DNA of 64,000 bases. It comes from Escarpia spicata. Lineage: Eukaryota > Annelida > Polychaeta > Sabellida > Siboglinidae. Both the position numbers and the translations under genes were made by a program. Of this stretch, positions 22,930 to 30,491 are shown in pieces. Each line of letters starts with the position of its first letter. The first letter of the stretch is position 1. The DNA is taken from assembly GCA_963995525.1 (NCBI GenBank), contig OZ023211.1, positions 1,925,384 through 1,989,383 on the forward strand, written 5' to 3'. The notes below the pieces were generated by a model. The model made no database searches. It was not told the origin of the DNA and saw nothing but the letters and a program-made list of their open reading frames with translations.

Positions 22930-24990
22930 AAAGGTATATTGATAATAAATCAGTAAAGATTGTATAAAATTAGTTTAAAATCATGTACAAGAAAATGAAT
23001 AATATAAACAAATAAACTGACTGGTGCCGCCTATGTTGCTTAAGCAACCCGGAAAAGATGGGTTTTCGAAAGTCTTTTTAAAGTCATAAAGCAACAGGTC
23101 GCCTTCATCTCGCTTGGAAATGAATTCCATAGTCATGGAGCAGATACCGAGAAAGTTCTGACGCCGTTTCGGTTGCGAGATAGTGGCACGTACAAGTCAT
23201 TGTTTTTAGTTGAACGTAACACTCGAGTAGCTCTTTGTTCGTGGAGTAGGTCGGTGATGTAAGCTGGAACCAGTCCGCGTGTTGAGCACGAAACGTCAGT
23301 AGCAGAATTGCGTAATGAATGCTTTGCTTTACAGGAAGCCAGTGCAGTTTCTTGAGTACAGGTGTGATGTGGTCCCATCTGTGGCAGCGGACCACCAGCC
23401 GAGCAGCAGCATTTTGCACTCTTTGCAGCCGGGGATGTCATATAGCAGACAGTTCGCATAGTCAATTCTCGATATAACAAGAGAGTACATAAGACGGACT
23501 GCGACTTTCTGTGTTAGGCTCGATTTGATCAAGGCAATGTTCCTCAGATGATAGTACGCTACGCAGGACACGTTCTTTACATGACGACCATCGACATTTC
23601 CGAGTCGAATACAACGCCGATGTTTCTGGCAGTAGGTCTTGACATCATGTCGCAGTCGCCAATTGTGATCACGGTGATATCAATTGTGTTTCGCTTAATT
23701 GTTTCGTGATGCTAACACAAGTGCGACCGTTTTGTTATCATTCGCACGCGGACGTCGTTGATGCAGTGCTCAATTCGGCGTAGAGACAACATTCTGTTGG
23801 TTTCGGTCATCTCAAATTTGACGTATAGCCGGGTATCGTGCGCGCAGAGATGGGAGCCCAGGTTGTGTCTTCTGATGATATCAACAATAGGTGCTGAGTA
23901 CGCATAGCACAACAGAGGCCCCAGCACCGATCATCGAGGGACGCCACTAGCGACTCTAATTTAGATGGAAGCGCCTCGTGGTATATTTACTGACTGCGAC
24001 CGATCGGTTAGATATGATCGCATCCATGCCAGCACGGAGTCAGCCATTCCGAAGCGTTGATCTAATCGGCTGAGCAGAATGTCATGGTCAACTGTGTCGA
24101 AGGCGGCCGACATGTCAAATAGAACCAGGATGACTCCATACCGCCGGTCTAGCGCCTCGAGGATGTCATTATGTCCCAGAACTAGCGCAGTGTCCGTGGA
24201 GTGATGCGATTTGTAGGCTGATTGGTATCGTTCAAGAATATTGTTATCAGTCAAGTGGTCGACCAGACAGCGTGCAACATACCTTTCGAATAGCTTTGAC
24301 ACAAAGGGCAGGATTGATATCGGTCTATAACTGTCCATATTGTCCTGGTCGAGATTTGCCTTCATAAACAATGTTTTGTACTTTCGGTATGTGATCGGTT
24401 TCCGCAGAATGACCGGTTTCTCCATATCGACGACACATTCCACCCACAGGTGATTAGACAGCAGCAACGATGTTTTTGTTGAAGTTATGCCGTGATTTCC
24501 GGATAGAGTGAGGATCATATCAATGGTGTGACCGTCGATGTGTTTTGAAACTTGAACATGTTGAATGATGTTGAGTGACTCAAGCAGGTCGGCGAAACGT
24601 TTCACACTGTTGTCAGATGGCTCGTCCCAGTGGGTGTTGAAATCACCGACAATCGCAAAACGGGAGGTCATCAGGGAGTAGTGTTCAACGAAACTACAAA
24701 TTCAGAGAAAGTCATCGTACGAATGTTTATTCTTTTTTGACGGAGGTGGACGGTAAATGATTACAAGTTTCATGGAGTTTCCCGATGATGAAACATCAAC
24801 ATCTATGAACTCGAAAGATTGTATACGATCACGTCGGTTAACAACCACCTTGAAACTCGATTGGTAAACAAGGCCGATATCACCAGCGTGGCGATTTTTC
24901 CGAGGAAGATGTACAAACTTGTATTCGGCGGGCGTCAGGTCTTTTATAGAGTTATCGTCTTTTTCTCCAGTGCTTAGCCACGGTGTCGCT
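22930..24990 (-). mobile_element. CR1/L2-like LINE, internally deleted
   Basis: On the - strand the endonuclease domain is readable from about 24990 (AGDIGLVYQSSFKVVV, LVIIYRPPPSK, FAIVGDFNTHWD). In the open frame 24671-23961 the endonuclease passes directly into reverse transcriptase (YRPISILPFVSKLFERYVAR, LVLFDMSAAFDTVDHDILLS), so the linker has been lost. Further RT pieces follow in shifting frames (LVISRIDYANCLLYDIP, NAAARLVVRCHRWDHITPVL, LHWLPVKQSIHYAILLLTF). A 3' UTR-like block follows to about 22930. Confidence 0.85.
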
Positions 24991-25320
24991 TACATTTATC
25001 CGGGCGTTAAATTTTATCCGGGTGATGTTTACGTGCATATGTAAGGCATCATATTTGGCACAAGTAGGTCACGTAATGATAAATAATATCCAGTAGCTAA
25101 TTTTTGTTTCTTTGTTGTTGTAATACGAGCAATATAGTTAGAGTACATCATTATAATTTGCTGTTTCAGATATGTGACCAAGCATAAGAGTAAGTCACGT
25201 GATGTGTGCGTGGAGAGGAAACTGTTTTACGACAGAAATTGTTGAAGTCTGTGGGAAGCAAACATTTTATAATTTATGTATATAGATAGACATATATATA
25301 TAAATATATATATATATATG

Positions 25321-25352
<32 letters not shown>

Positions 25353-25416
25353 TATACAACTGTATATATATATATATATATATAAACATACATAACGCCC
25401 GGATAAATGAAAGCGC
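24985..25416. repeat. Possible foldback/MITE with 17-bp perfect inverted ends
   Basis: CATTTATCCGGGCGTTA (24992-25008) is the exact reverse complement of 25393-25409. Allowing one mismatch, the pairing extends outward to about 24 bp. The interior includes a (TA)n tract. No clear target duplication was seen, so the class is uncertain. Confidence 0.5.
25283..25385. repeat. (TA)n / (TATATG)n microsatellite
   Basis: An uninterrupted alternating purine-pyrimidine AT tract inside the inverted-repeat interval above. Confidence 0.9.
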
Positions 25417-25445
25417 GACAGTCGTAGCTGGTAATAAATACACAA

Positions 25446-25446
<1 letters not shown>

Positions 25447-25510
<64 letters not shown>

Positions 25511-25544
25511 TGTGTGTGTGTGTGCGTGTGCGTGTATGCGTGTG
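25447..25544. repeat. (GT)n microsatellite, Polinton target
   Basis: The run of GT dinucleotides ends in CGTGTG at 25539-25544, immediately abutting the Polinton end. The tract resumes with CGTGTGTGTGTG at 42002, showing the element inserted into it. Confidence 0.95.
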
Positions 25545-25830
25545 AGTAGTATAGAGGATACACACAGTCGAGGACACGCCCCCTTTTGTATCTAGGTACG
25601 TGCATAAAAAACGTCGATTTCAAAATCGGGATCCTACTTATAAAAAAAAGATCAAAGGCTTTTTGGTAACCTGAGTGGAATCGGGATCCTAGTTATAAAA
25701 AACGTGATTGATGGCCTGTCACTTTTTGTGACTGAAAAGCGCCCTCTAGTGGTTAATAACAACGTCCTAGTTACGGCGTCCTTAGTTACGGCGTCCCTAG
25801 TTACGGGATAACGCCATCTAGCGAATAATA
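25545..25830 (+). repeat. Left terminal inverted repeat
   Basis: The outer ~197 nt look identical to the reverse complement of 41804-42001, and similarity continues with substitutions to about 25830. Two internal copies of ATCGGGATCCTA(C/G)TTATAA lie about 75 nt apart. Further inward, a unit with GCGTCCCTAGTTACG and GCCATCTAGCGAATAATA is repeated about three times to 25890. Confidence 0.95.
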
Positions 25831-26360
25831 ATAGCGTCCCTAGTTACGTGATAATGCCATCTAGCGAATAATATAATAACAGCATCCCTAGTTACGATAC
25901 GGAGATATAGCAGAAACCAATGTGGTTATGTTAAAACCACCGTGGTTACGATAAAACCACCGTGGGTACGAATGCACTAAACCCAGTGTGAACGAGATTA
26001 GCCGCTGTACCCTGGATAGGGCGGTAGTGGTGAAAGTTGAGACGCGGCCGGTCGGCCTAGATATGGGCTGTTGAAAATAGATCTACGGCTGGGACTTTGT
26101 TAGCCGGATTTGTAATGATGCTGAAATAAACTGGTTGGCTTTGTGGAAACAGCGCTTATGCATGCGTTTAAAAAGCGATAATCAGCGGCTTGGTTTATCG
26201 AGGTAGCGGAGTGTTAAGCGGTGGACAAATGGATGCGGAATGACGGTATGTTTATTATGCTAGCAAAACGAAACGAGTGGGATATATAATTTAAAAAAAG
26301 CTGTAAGCAACGGTAAGTACTTATAGGTAATAGAAAACGAGTGAACGTGAACGGTGTAAT
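25831..26360. other. Polinton left subterminal region, no gene
   Basis: This contains the inner copies of the CTAGTTACG/CCATCTAGCG repeats and a short run of AAAACCACCGTGG-type repeats (about 25920-25975). No coding frame is supported. It may hold replication or encapsidation signals, by analogy only. Confidence 0.5.
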
Positions 26361-27222
26361 TTATTCAGGGACAGCACGACGGTGGCGTGAAATCGGCGGT
26401 GTGCTGTCGGATTGTCCCAAGCACGGTAGTCGCGCAGCTCGCATACGAGCTGCATTACGGCGACGTTGCAACGCTGTAGATGGATCTATTGGTGTTAATG
26501 ATGGCTCATTAAAGCCATGTCTTTCGAATAGTTCATCGGCCGGTGGGGGCGTGTACCACGATCCATTTGCCCCGAGTATGGTGAAGGAAGTCATGAAGCC
26601 GTCGGGCTGATCGACTGTGGCCGGGTTGGCTATGTTAGGGTCGCTCCAGTCGGCCTCCGTCAACCCCGGCCCGGTGGCGTCCAACGAATCCTCCTCGGGT
26701 GTTGGCGGTCGTGGCACACCGGTAACTCGACAGAGGGGAACGGTCATGTCCAAGTACGCACGTGTTGGTAGAATGACGGTGCGTCGTAGGTGGTTTCTGT
26801 GAATGAATCATTTGGTAAATAAGTGAAGTGTATAGGAAAAATAAATAAAAGAACGAAAGCATCAGTAAATAAAATATGAAAATAGTAAGTTACACCCCCG
26901 GAAAAGTAACTAGCACGTCTGCCATGTAGTAGATAATGAATATTTTTGTTATGATAACTGTGAATAGAAATGACCTCTGTCATATATGAAAAGGGGAAGT
27001 TTTGAAAACGAAATGTATTTAAAAAAACTGACAGATCTAAGAAATAATTAAAGAAAATTATAAATCGGGGTAATAGGAAAAGAAAATAACCACTAAAAGT
27101 AATGAAATAAACTTATAGTTTAATATGTAAATGAAGAAATAAGAGTTATATGAAAATAAGAAGTACCTTTGTTCTTTTGCAGCGGCAGTTGTTGGTGTAG
27201 CGAGCGCTCGGGAGGTGGCCAT
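26361..27222 (-). CDS. Predicted two-exon Polinton gene, unknown function (163 aa)
   Basis: I do not recognise the product. Exon 1 is 27222-27167, starting ATG in good context (GTCATGG) and ending CAAAG|GTACTT. Exon 2 is 26796-26361 after TTCATTCACAG and ends in a stop. The phases match exactly (two bases of an Arg codon plus one). The 370-nt intron is AT-rich, unlike the exons. The product begins with an Ala/Thr-rich stretch, then LRRTVILPTRAYLDM, a Pro/Glu-rich acidic segment (VPRPPTPEEDSLD) and an Arg-rich region (RRRNAARMRAAR) near the end. It diverges from the RPA-like gene, like an early or regulatory gene. The gene model is inferred from splice sites. Confidence 0.55.
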
Positions 27223-27280
27223 GACAAGGAATGAAAGGAGACCGGGGGCGTTGTTGTGTAACGTTAGGTATGTGTTAAGA

Positions 27281-27290
27281 GCGCATGCGC
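27281..27290. promoter_or_regulatory. GCGCATGCGC palindrome upstream of the left - strand gene
   Basis: GCGCATGCGC matches the core of the animal NRF1 consensus. It sits ~60 nt upstream of the ATG at 27222, in the context GTTAAGAGCGCATGCGC. The same pattern, GTTAAGTACGCATGCGC, lies at 27803-27818 just before the TATA box of the divergent gene. Factor identity is inference. Confidence 0.45.
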
Positions 27291-27299
27291 AAAAGTTAC

Positions 27300-27800
27300 G
27301 TAAAAACAGTGAAAGGAAAGATATAAAAATATCAATAAACGAACGTTTAAATGCCAAAAATGAACCGTTGCGTCCGCTTAGTTAGGGATCAAGTATGTTG
27401 TGGAGTGTTAATAATAGAAAAATTCGATGTGAAAGTAACATTTAACGCAGGACGCACTAAAGTGACCGTGTAATTTTTTTCTTGGTGCTGGGCTAGAAAC
27501 CGGATGGTGACGCAAAACAGCTGTGACGCTAATGGGGGAGCTTATCGTGAAAGGAATGTGAAGCGCGAACAATGCTTTTTCCAAAACGTCAACGACGCGT
27601 TAAAAGTATGAATTTAAGCGTTGTGTGGGATCAGTGGCGTGTAGGGAATTAAGTGGTGTGGTTATTGTAGAAAAATTGGCTGTAAATAAACGTTTGTCAA
27701 CGAACGCACTACATGACCGTCTGATTTTTTTCCGGAAATAAAAGTCATCGGATACTAGGCGGTTATGCGTTGTAATAGAAACGTCGATTAGGGGGGTATG
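27300..27800. other. Divergent intergenic region with a diverged duplication
   Basis: Segments around 27440-27482 and 27695-27732 share the pattern AACG...ACGCACTA..(G/T)GACCGT followed by a T-rich run, suggesting a duplicated regulatory block between the two divergent genes. No coding frame is supported. Confidence 0.4.
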
Positions 27801-27810
27801 CGTTAAGTAC

Positions 27811-27838
27811 GCATGCGCCGTATGTTGCTTATATAAAG
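27811..27838 (+). promoter_or_regulatory. Promoter: CGCATGCGC plus TATA box
   Basis: GCATGCGC (27811-27818) is followed by TTATATAAAG (27829-27838). Expected transcription would start near 27860, downstream of the ATG at 27855, so the ATG at 27924 (AGAATGG) is the better start for the next gene. Confidence 0.6.
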
Positions 27839-27923
27839 CGGTGGAAAATTTTGTATGCGGTATAATGCAAGTGGTCTGACTGATTTCAGCAGCAACAGCC
27901 GTAGAAGTTCTTCCACCTCGAGA

Positions 27924-28628
27924 ATGGCCGATCATAGCGAGATGACTACACCGTTGAAAAAGATGAAGGCGATGCGCAAACAAGCGTGTAAGGCGAGCGG
28001 AAGTCAACAACAACCGCCTGCGGAAGTGACCACACCGGCTGCTAAGAGACCCGTGTTGGTTATAGCGTCCTCGCTTGGGCGTAAACGAGGGGCTGAAGAA
28101 GCGGCGTTGGAGGCACCGCCGTCTAGACGGGCCTCGCCTGAGCGAGAATGCAGCGCTGCAACGTCATCACAGGCTACCTTGGTGAGTGTAAGGGAACTGG
28201 CCTGTTCTAAGAACGGTGTGTATAAGCTTAAGACTTCGGCATATATCGAGGCTGTGAGTTATCGTGATAAATGCACGTACAGGGGATGTTCCCAATGTCG
28301 ACGCAAGCTATATCAAAACACAGACGGCGTGATGTTATGTCGAACCCACGGGGAACCTGATATGGTAAAAAATTACTTTGCTTTGCGTGTCATGATTCGA
28401 GATGGAGATGACGAAGAAGATGAAATGTGGCTGACGTTGTTTGACACGCAAATGGCAAAGCTGGTTGAGTACCGGGCTGATTACTTGGTGGAGTTAAACG
28501 AGGAGGAACTTCGCGATACTGTACTTGAGTTGGCTGGCACTAAAGTGCAGCTCAGTGTTCGTAAGACTACCTGGGAAGGTGAGCCGTCGTATACGGTGCG
28601 CACACTGAGGAGAGCCGTTGATGAGTAA
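27924..28628 (+). CDS. RPA1 DBD-C-like ssDNA-binding protein
   Basis: This 234-residue protein has the features of the replication factor A C-terminal domain (DBD-C of RPA70): a zinc ribbon followed by an OB-fold. Numbered from 27924, the ribbon is C117, C122/C125, then GVMLCRTH with C139 and H142. Next come YFALRVMIRDG, EMWLTLFDTQMAKLVEYRA and a closing strand (SYTVRTLRR), matching the family order. The first ~85 residues are basic and low-complexity (Lys, Ala, Ser, Pro). The likely role is coating single strands during protein-primed DNA replication with PolB. The in-frame ATG at 27855 is also possible but lies too close to the TATA box. A good donor (TTG|GTGAGTG, 28182) lies inside the frame, so this may be one of two or more spliced products. 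Confidence 0.68.
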   Translation: MADHSEMTTPLKKMKAMRKQACKASGSQQQPPAEVTTPAAKRPVLVIASSLGRKRGAEEAALEAPPSRRASPERECSAATSSQATLVSVRELACSKNGVYKLKTSAYIEAVSYRDKCTYRGCSQCRRKLYQNTDGVMLCRTHGEPDMVKNYFALRVMIRDGDDEEDEMWLTLFDTQMAKLVEYRADYLVELNEEELRDTVLELAGTKVQLSVRKTTWEGEPSYTVRTLRRAVDE

Positions 28629-29019
28629 TGGGTTTCTTGTGTTCTAGGAGGCCCCGCTGGTGACGGCGTTGCTAACTAGTAAACCGACCAGTGACGAAGC
28701 TGCGCGCTTACTAGACGAGATAGTGGAAAATTACGTAATGGCCTGGTGTTCAGCTTACGAAGCAAAGAGAGCCTACTAGAGGAGCTACGAAATAGAACGG
28801 TGCTCATCCTATATAAAACATGACATTTATTTTGTTGTATGTCTACAGGAGGTGCGGCGAGTTCTGCTGGAAATGTTAGCCAATAATGAACGGATGCGTG
28901 CGAGGTACACCGAAGTTGCCGTGTTCGTACAAACACTGCTCGATCGTTCGGTGATGGATAGTGAGAGGAAAGACGCCGCGTTGCTGGCTCGTGTTAACGC
29001 AGAAAAAGAGGCGGATTAA
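28182..29019 (+). other. Candidate alternative exons sharing the RPA-like 5' exon
   Basis: Donor TTG|GTGAGTG at 28182 ends a codon. A candidate exon 28648-28734 follows TTGTGTTCTAG, is open for 29 codons (EAPLVTALLTS and so on) and ends TAC|GTAATG, again in phase 0. A second exon 28849-29019 follows GTATGTCTACAG in phase 0 and runs 56 codons to TAA, with a charged helical pattern (VLLEMLANNERMRARYTEV). Together they would attach a short coiled-coil-like tail to the first ~86 residues of the RPA-like protein. A TATA-like CTATATAAAAC at 28809 could instead start a 48-residue frame at ATG 28873. All of this is inference. Confidence 0.4.
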
Positions 29020-29121
29020 TGATAATAATGTGTTTTGTAGAGAGCGCGACGGCCTGAACGTGCGCACGATCGCCGTGGGAAGTGTAATGTGTGTTTGTAG
29101 GCACCTGCTTTTGTGCTGTAG

Positions 29122-29727
29122 GGATGCGCGGGCGACGTCGATAGCGCCTTGGATGCTATCATTGAGGAAGCGCTTGGTGCACCACCGCCTTACGATAGTT
29201 TACACCAGATTGTGCCGTCGTGTTGTTGGAAGACAGCGCCGTCGGACGTGATGCAACGACGCGTCGTCGAGCCGGGGCGGGGTCAGGTGGCCTGTCGCTA
29301 TGAACGACATGCGATGTCCCTCCTCGCTGAGCATCTCGGTGAGCTGATATTGGAGACGGCGCGCGATCGATGCGGTGTTTGCGAAGTTAATGAGGGATGT
29401 CCGTACGTGCATATGGTCGGCTATCGGGCGGGTCGGCCTACTCGCGAGTACGCACGGCGCTACGACAACGTAGCCGAACTCGTCACGCAACACTTCAACG
29501 TAGTGTTGGAATCGTGTCTGCAGCGCTCACTGATACCAACCTTCATACGTCTGGTGCAGTTACTACACGTGAAGGCGCACGGACAACAACCGGGGCGAGC
29601 TGGGGAACTGTATTTGGTACAGTTTGTATCCGACTGGCTTCTCGGCACGAATTGGCGCGAATTCATCAATCGCGCTCGCCTAGAATCGGCAGTGCACGTC
29701 TACATACAGTGCAGAAGCGGCCTTTAA
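29122..29727 (+). CDS. Orphan Polinton protein with PPPY motif
   Basis: I do not recognise this ~200-residue protein. The frame opens after CTTTTGTGCTGTAG, a good splice acceptor, and there is no in-frame ATG until 29251, so it probably receives its start from an upstream exon. The acceptor is phase 0, matching donors at 28182 and 28735. Near the N-terminus is GAPPPYDSL, a PPxY motif of the kind that binds WW-domain ubiquitin ligases. A Cys/His cluster (CGVCEVNEGCPYVHM) may bind metal. The rest is predicted helical. It lies between the RPA-like gene and PolB, and AATAAA follows at 29796. Confidence 0.55.
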   Translation, partial: GCAGDVDSALDAIIEEALGAPPPYDSLHQIVPSCCWKTAPSDVMQRRVVEPGRGQVACRYERHAMSLLAEHLGELILETARDRCGVCEVNEGCPYVHMVGYRAGRPTREYARRYDNVAELVTQHFNVVLESCLQRSLIPTFIRLVQLLHVKAHGQQPGRAGELYLVQFVSDWLLGTNWREFINRARLESAVHVYIQCRSGL

Positions 29728-29795
29728 ATCAAATGAACATTACTGCCTATTCTGCTGATTTGCTTAATATCGCTTTTTCGTTGTACGACACGCTT

Positions 29796-29801
29796 AATAA
29801 A
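29796..29801 (+). terminator. Polyadenylation signal AATAAA
   Basis: It lies about 70 nt after the stop at 29727, so it probably ends transcripts of the left + strand unit. Confidence 0.5.
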
Positions 29802-29835
29802 ACGTTGAAAAGGGCCGTTCCGTTTCCGAGTTAAA

Positions 29836-29839
29836 ACGC

Positions 29840-29875
<36 letters not shown>

Positions 29876-29876
29876 A

Positions 29877-29913
<37 letters not shown>

Positions 29914-30230
29914 ACTTAACAAAATCACCACCACCACCACCACCCCTATGCTTAACAAAACCGCCACCCCATACGCACCTAACACCACACCACGTGGTAC
30001 CTCATTAGTCGTTACTTAACAAAACCACCACCCCGCTTAACACCACCCCATATGCTTAACAAATCCACCACCCCATACGCACCTAACACCACACCACGTG
30101 TGTCCCGTACCTCAATATCATTAGTCGTTACTTAACAAAACCACCACCCCGTTACTTAACAAAACCACCACCCCATACGCATCGTTACCTAACAAAACCA
30201 CCACCAACCCCCACGCACTCACTGCGCATG
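29836..30230. repeat. (CA)n tract and CTTAACAAAACCACCACCCC tandem repeats
   Basis: A CA microsatellite (29836-29910) is followed by several copies of a unit containing TTACTTAACAAAACCACCAC, often with CCATACGCACCTAACACCAC and a CCACGTGG-like site. It is non-coding and lies immediately upstream of the PolB promoter. Confidence 0.8.
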
Positions 30231-30241
30231 TCCGTACCTCG

Positions 30242-30251
30242 TTATAAATAG
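30242..30251 (+). promoter_or_regulatory. TATA box for the PolB unit
   Basis: TTATAAATAG lies about 34-43 nt upstream of the ATG at 30285, the spacing seen for other TATA boxes in this element. Confidence 0.6.
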
Positions 30252-30284
30252 AGGTATTCGAAAAAGTAGCAGCACAAAAAAAGT

Positions 30285-30479
30285 ATGCCGCCTACTACTA
30301 GGTGGCAATGTCCGAAATGCGGTGCTTATTTCTTGAAACAGTCGACGTTAGAGCGACACGCTAAGAGTTCGAAACGATGCGGCGATGACGCGCTATGCGT
30401 AAAGCGACGAGAGTGTCCGAAATGCGGCGTAACGTACAATACGCGCGCCGGGATGCTACGACACCTGAGGGAACGGTGA
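30285..30479 (+). CDS. Zinc-finger segment, probable N-terminus of PolB
   Basis: This 64-residue frame has two Cys/His fingers: CPKCGAYFLKQSTLERH followed by KRC, and CPKCGVTYNTRAGMLRH. It ends at TGA (30477-30479). The frame downstream of the TGA stays open and in phase into the PolB frame 12 nt later. Some Polinton polymerases carry N-terminal fingers of this kind, so I favour a single polymerase gene with one nonsense codon. A separate small DNA-binding protein is possible. Confidence 0.55.
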   Translation: MPPTTRWQCPKCGAYFLKQSTLERHAKSSKRCGDDALCVKRRECPKCGVTYNTRAGMLRHLRER

Positions 30480-30491
30480 GGTCATCCGGCG

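Noticed and set aside
28625..28647. Ultra-short (about 20-nt) introns, because GTAATG...TAG blocks recur near 28624, 28735 and 29083
   Set aside because: Removing them does not keep an open frame, and such short introns are not known in animals. Longer introns with the same acceptors work better.
29733..29834. 33-codon frame after the PPPY gene
   Set aside because: Too short, overlaps the polyadenylation signal and has no support.
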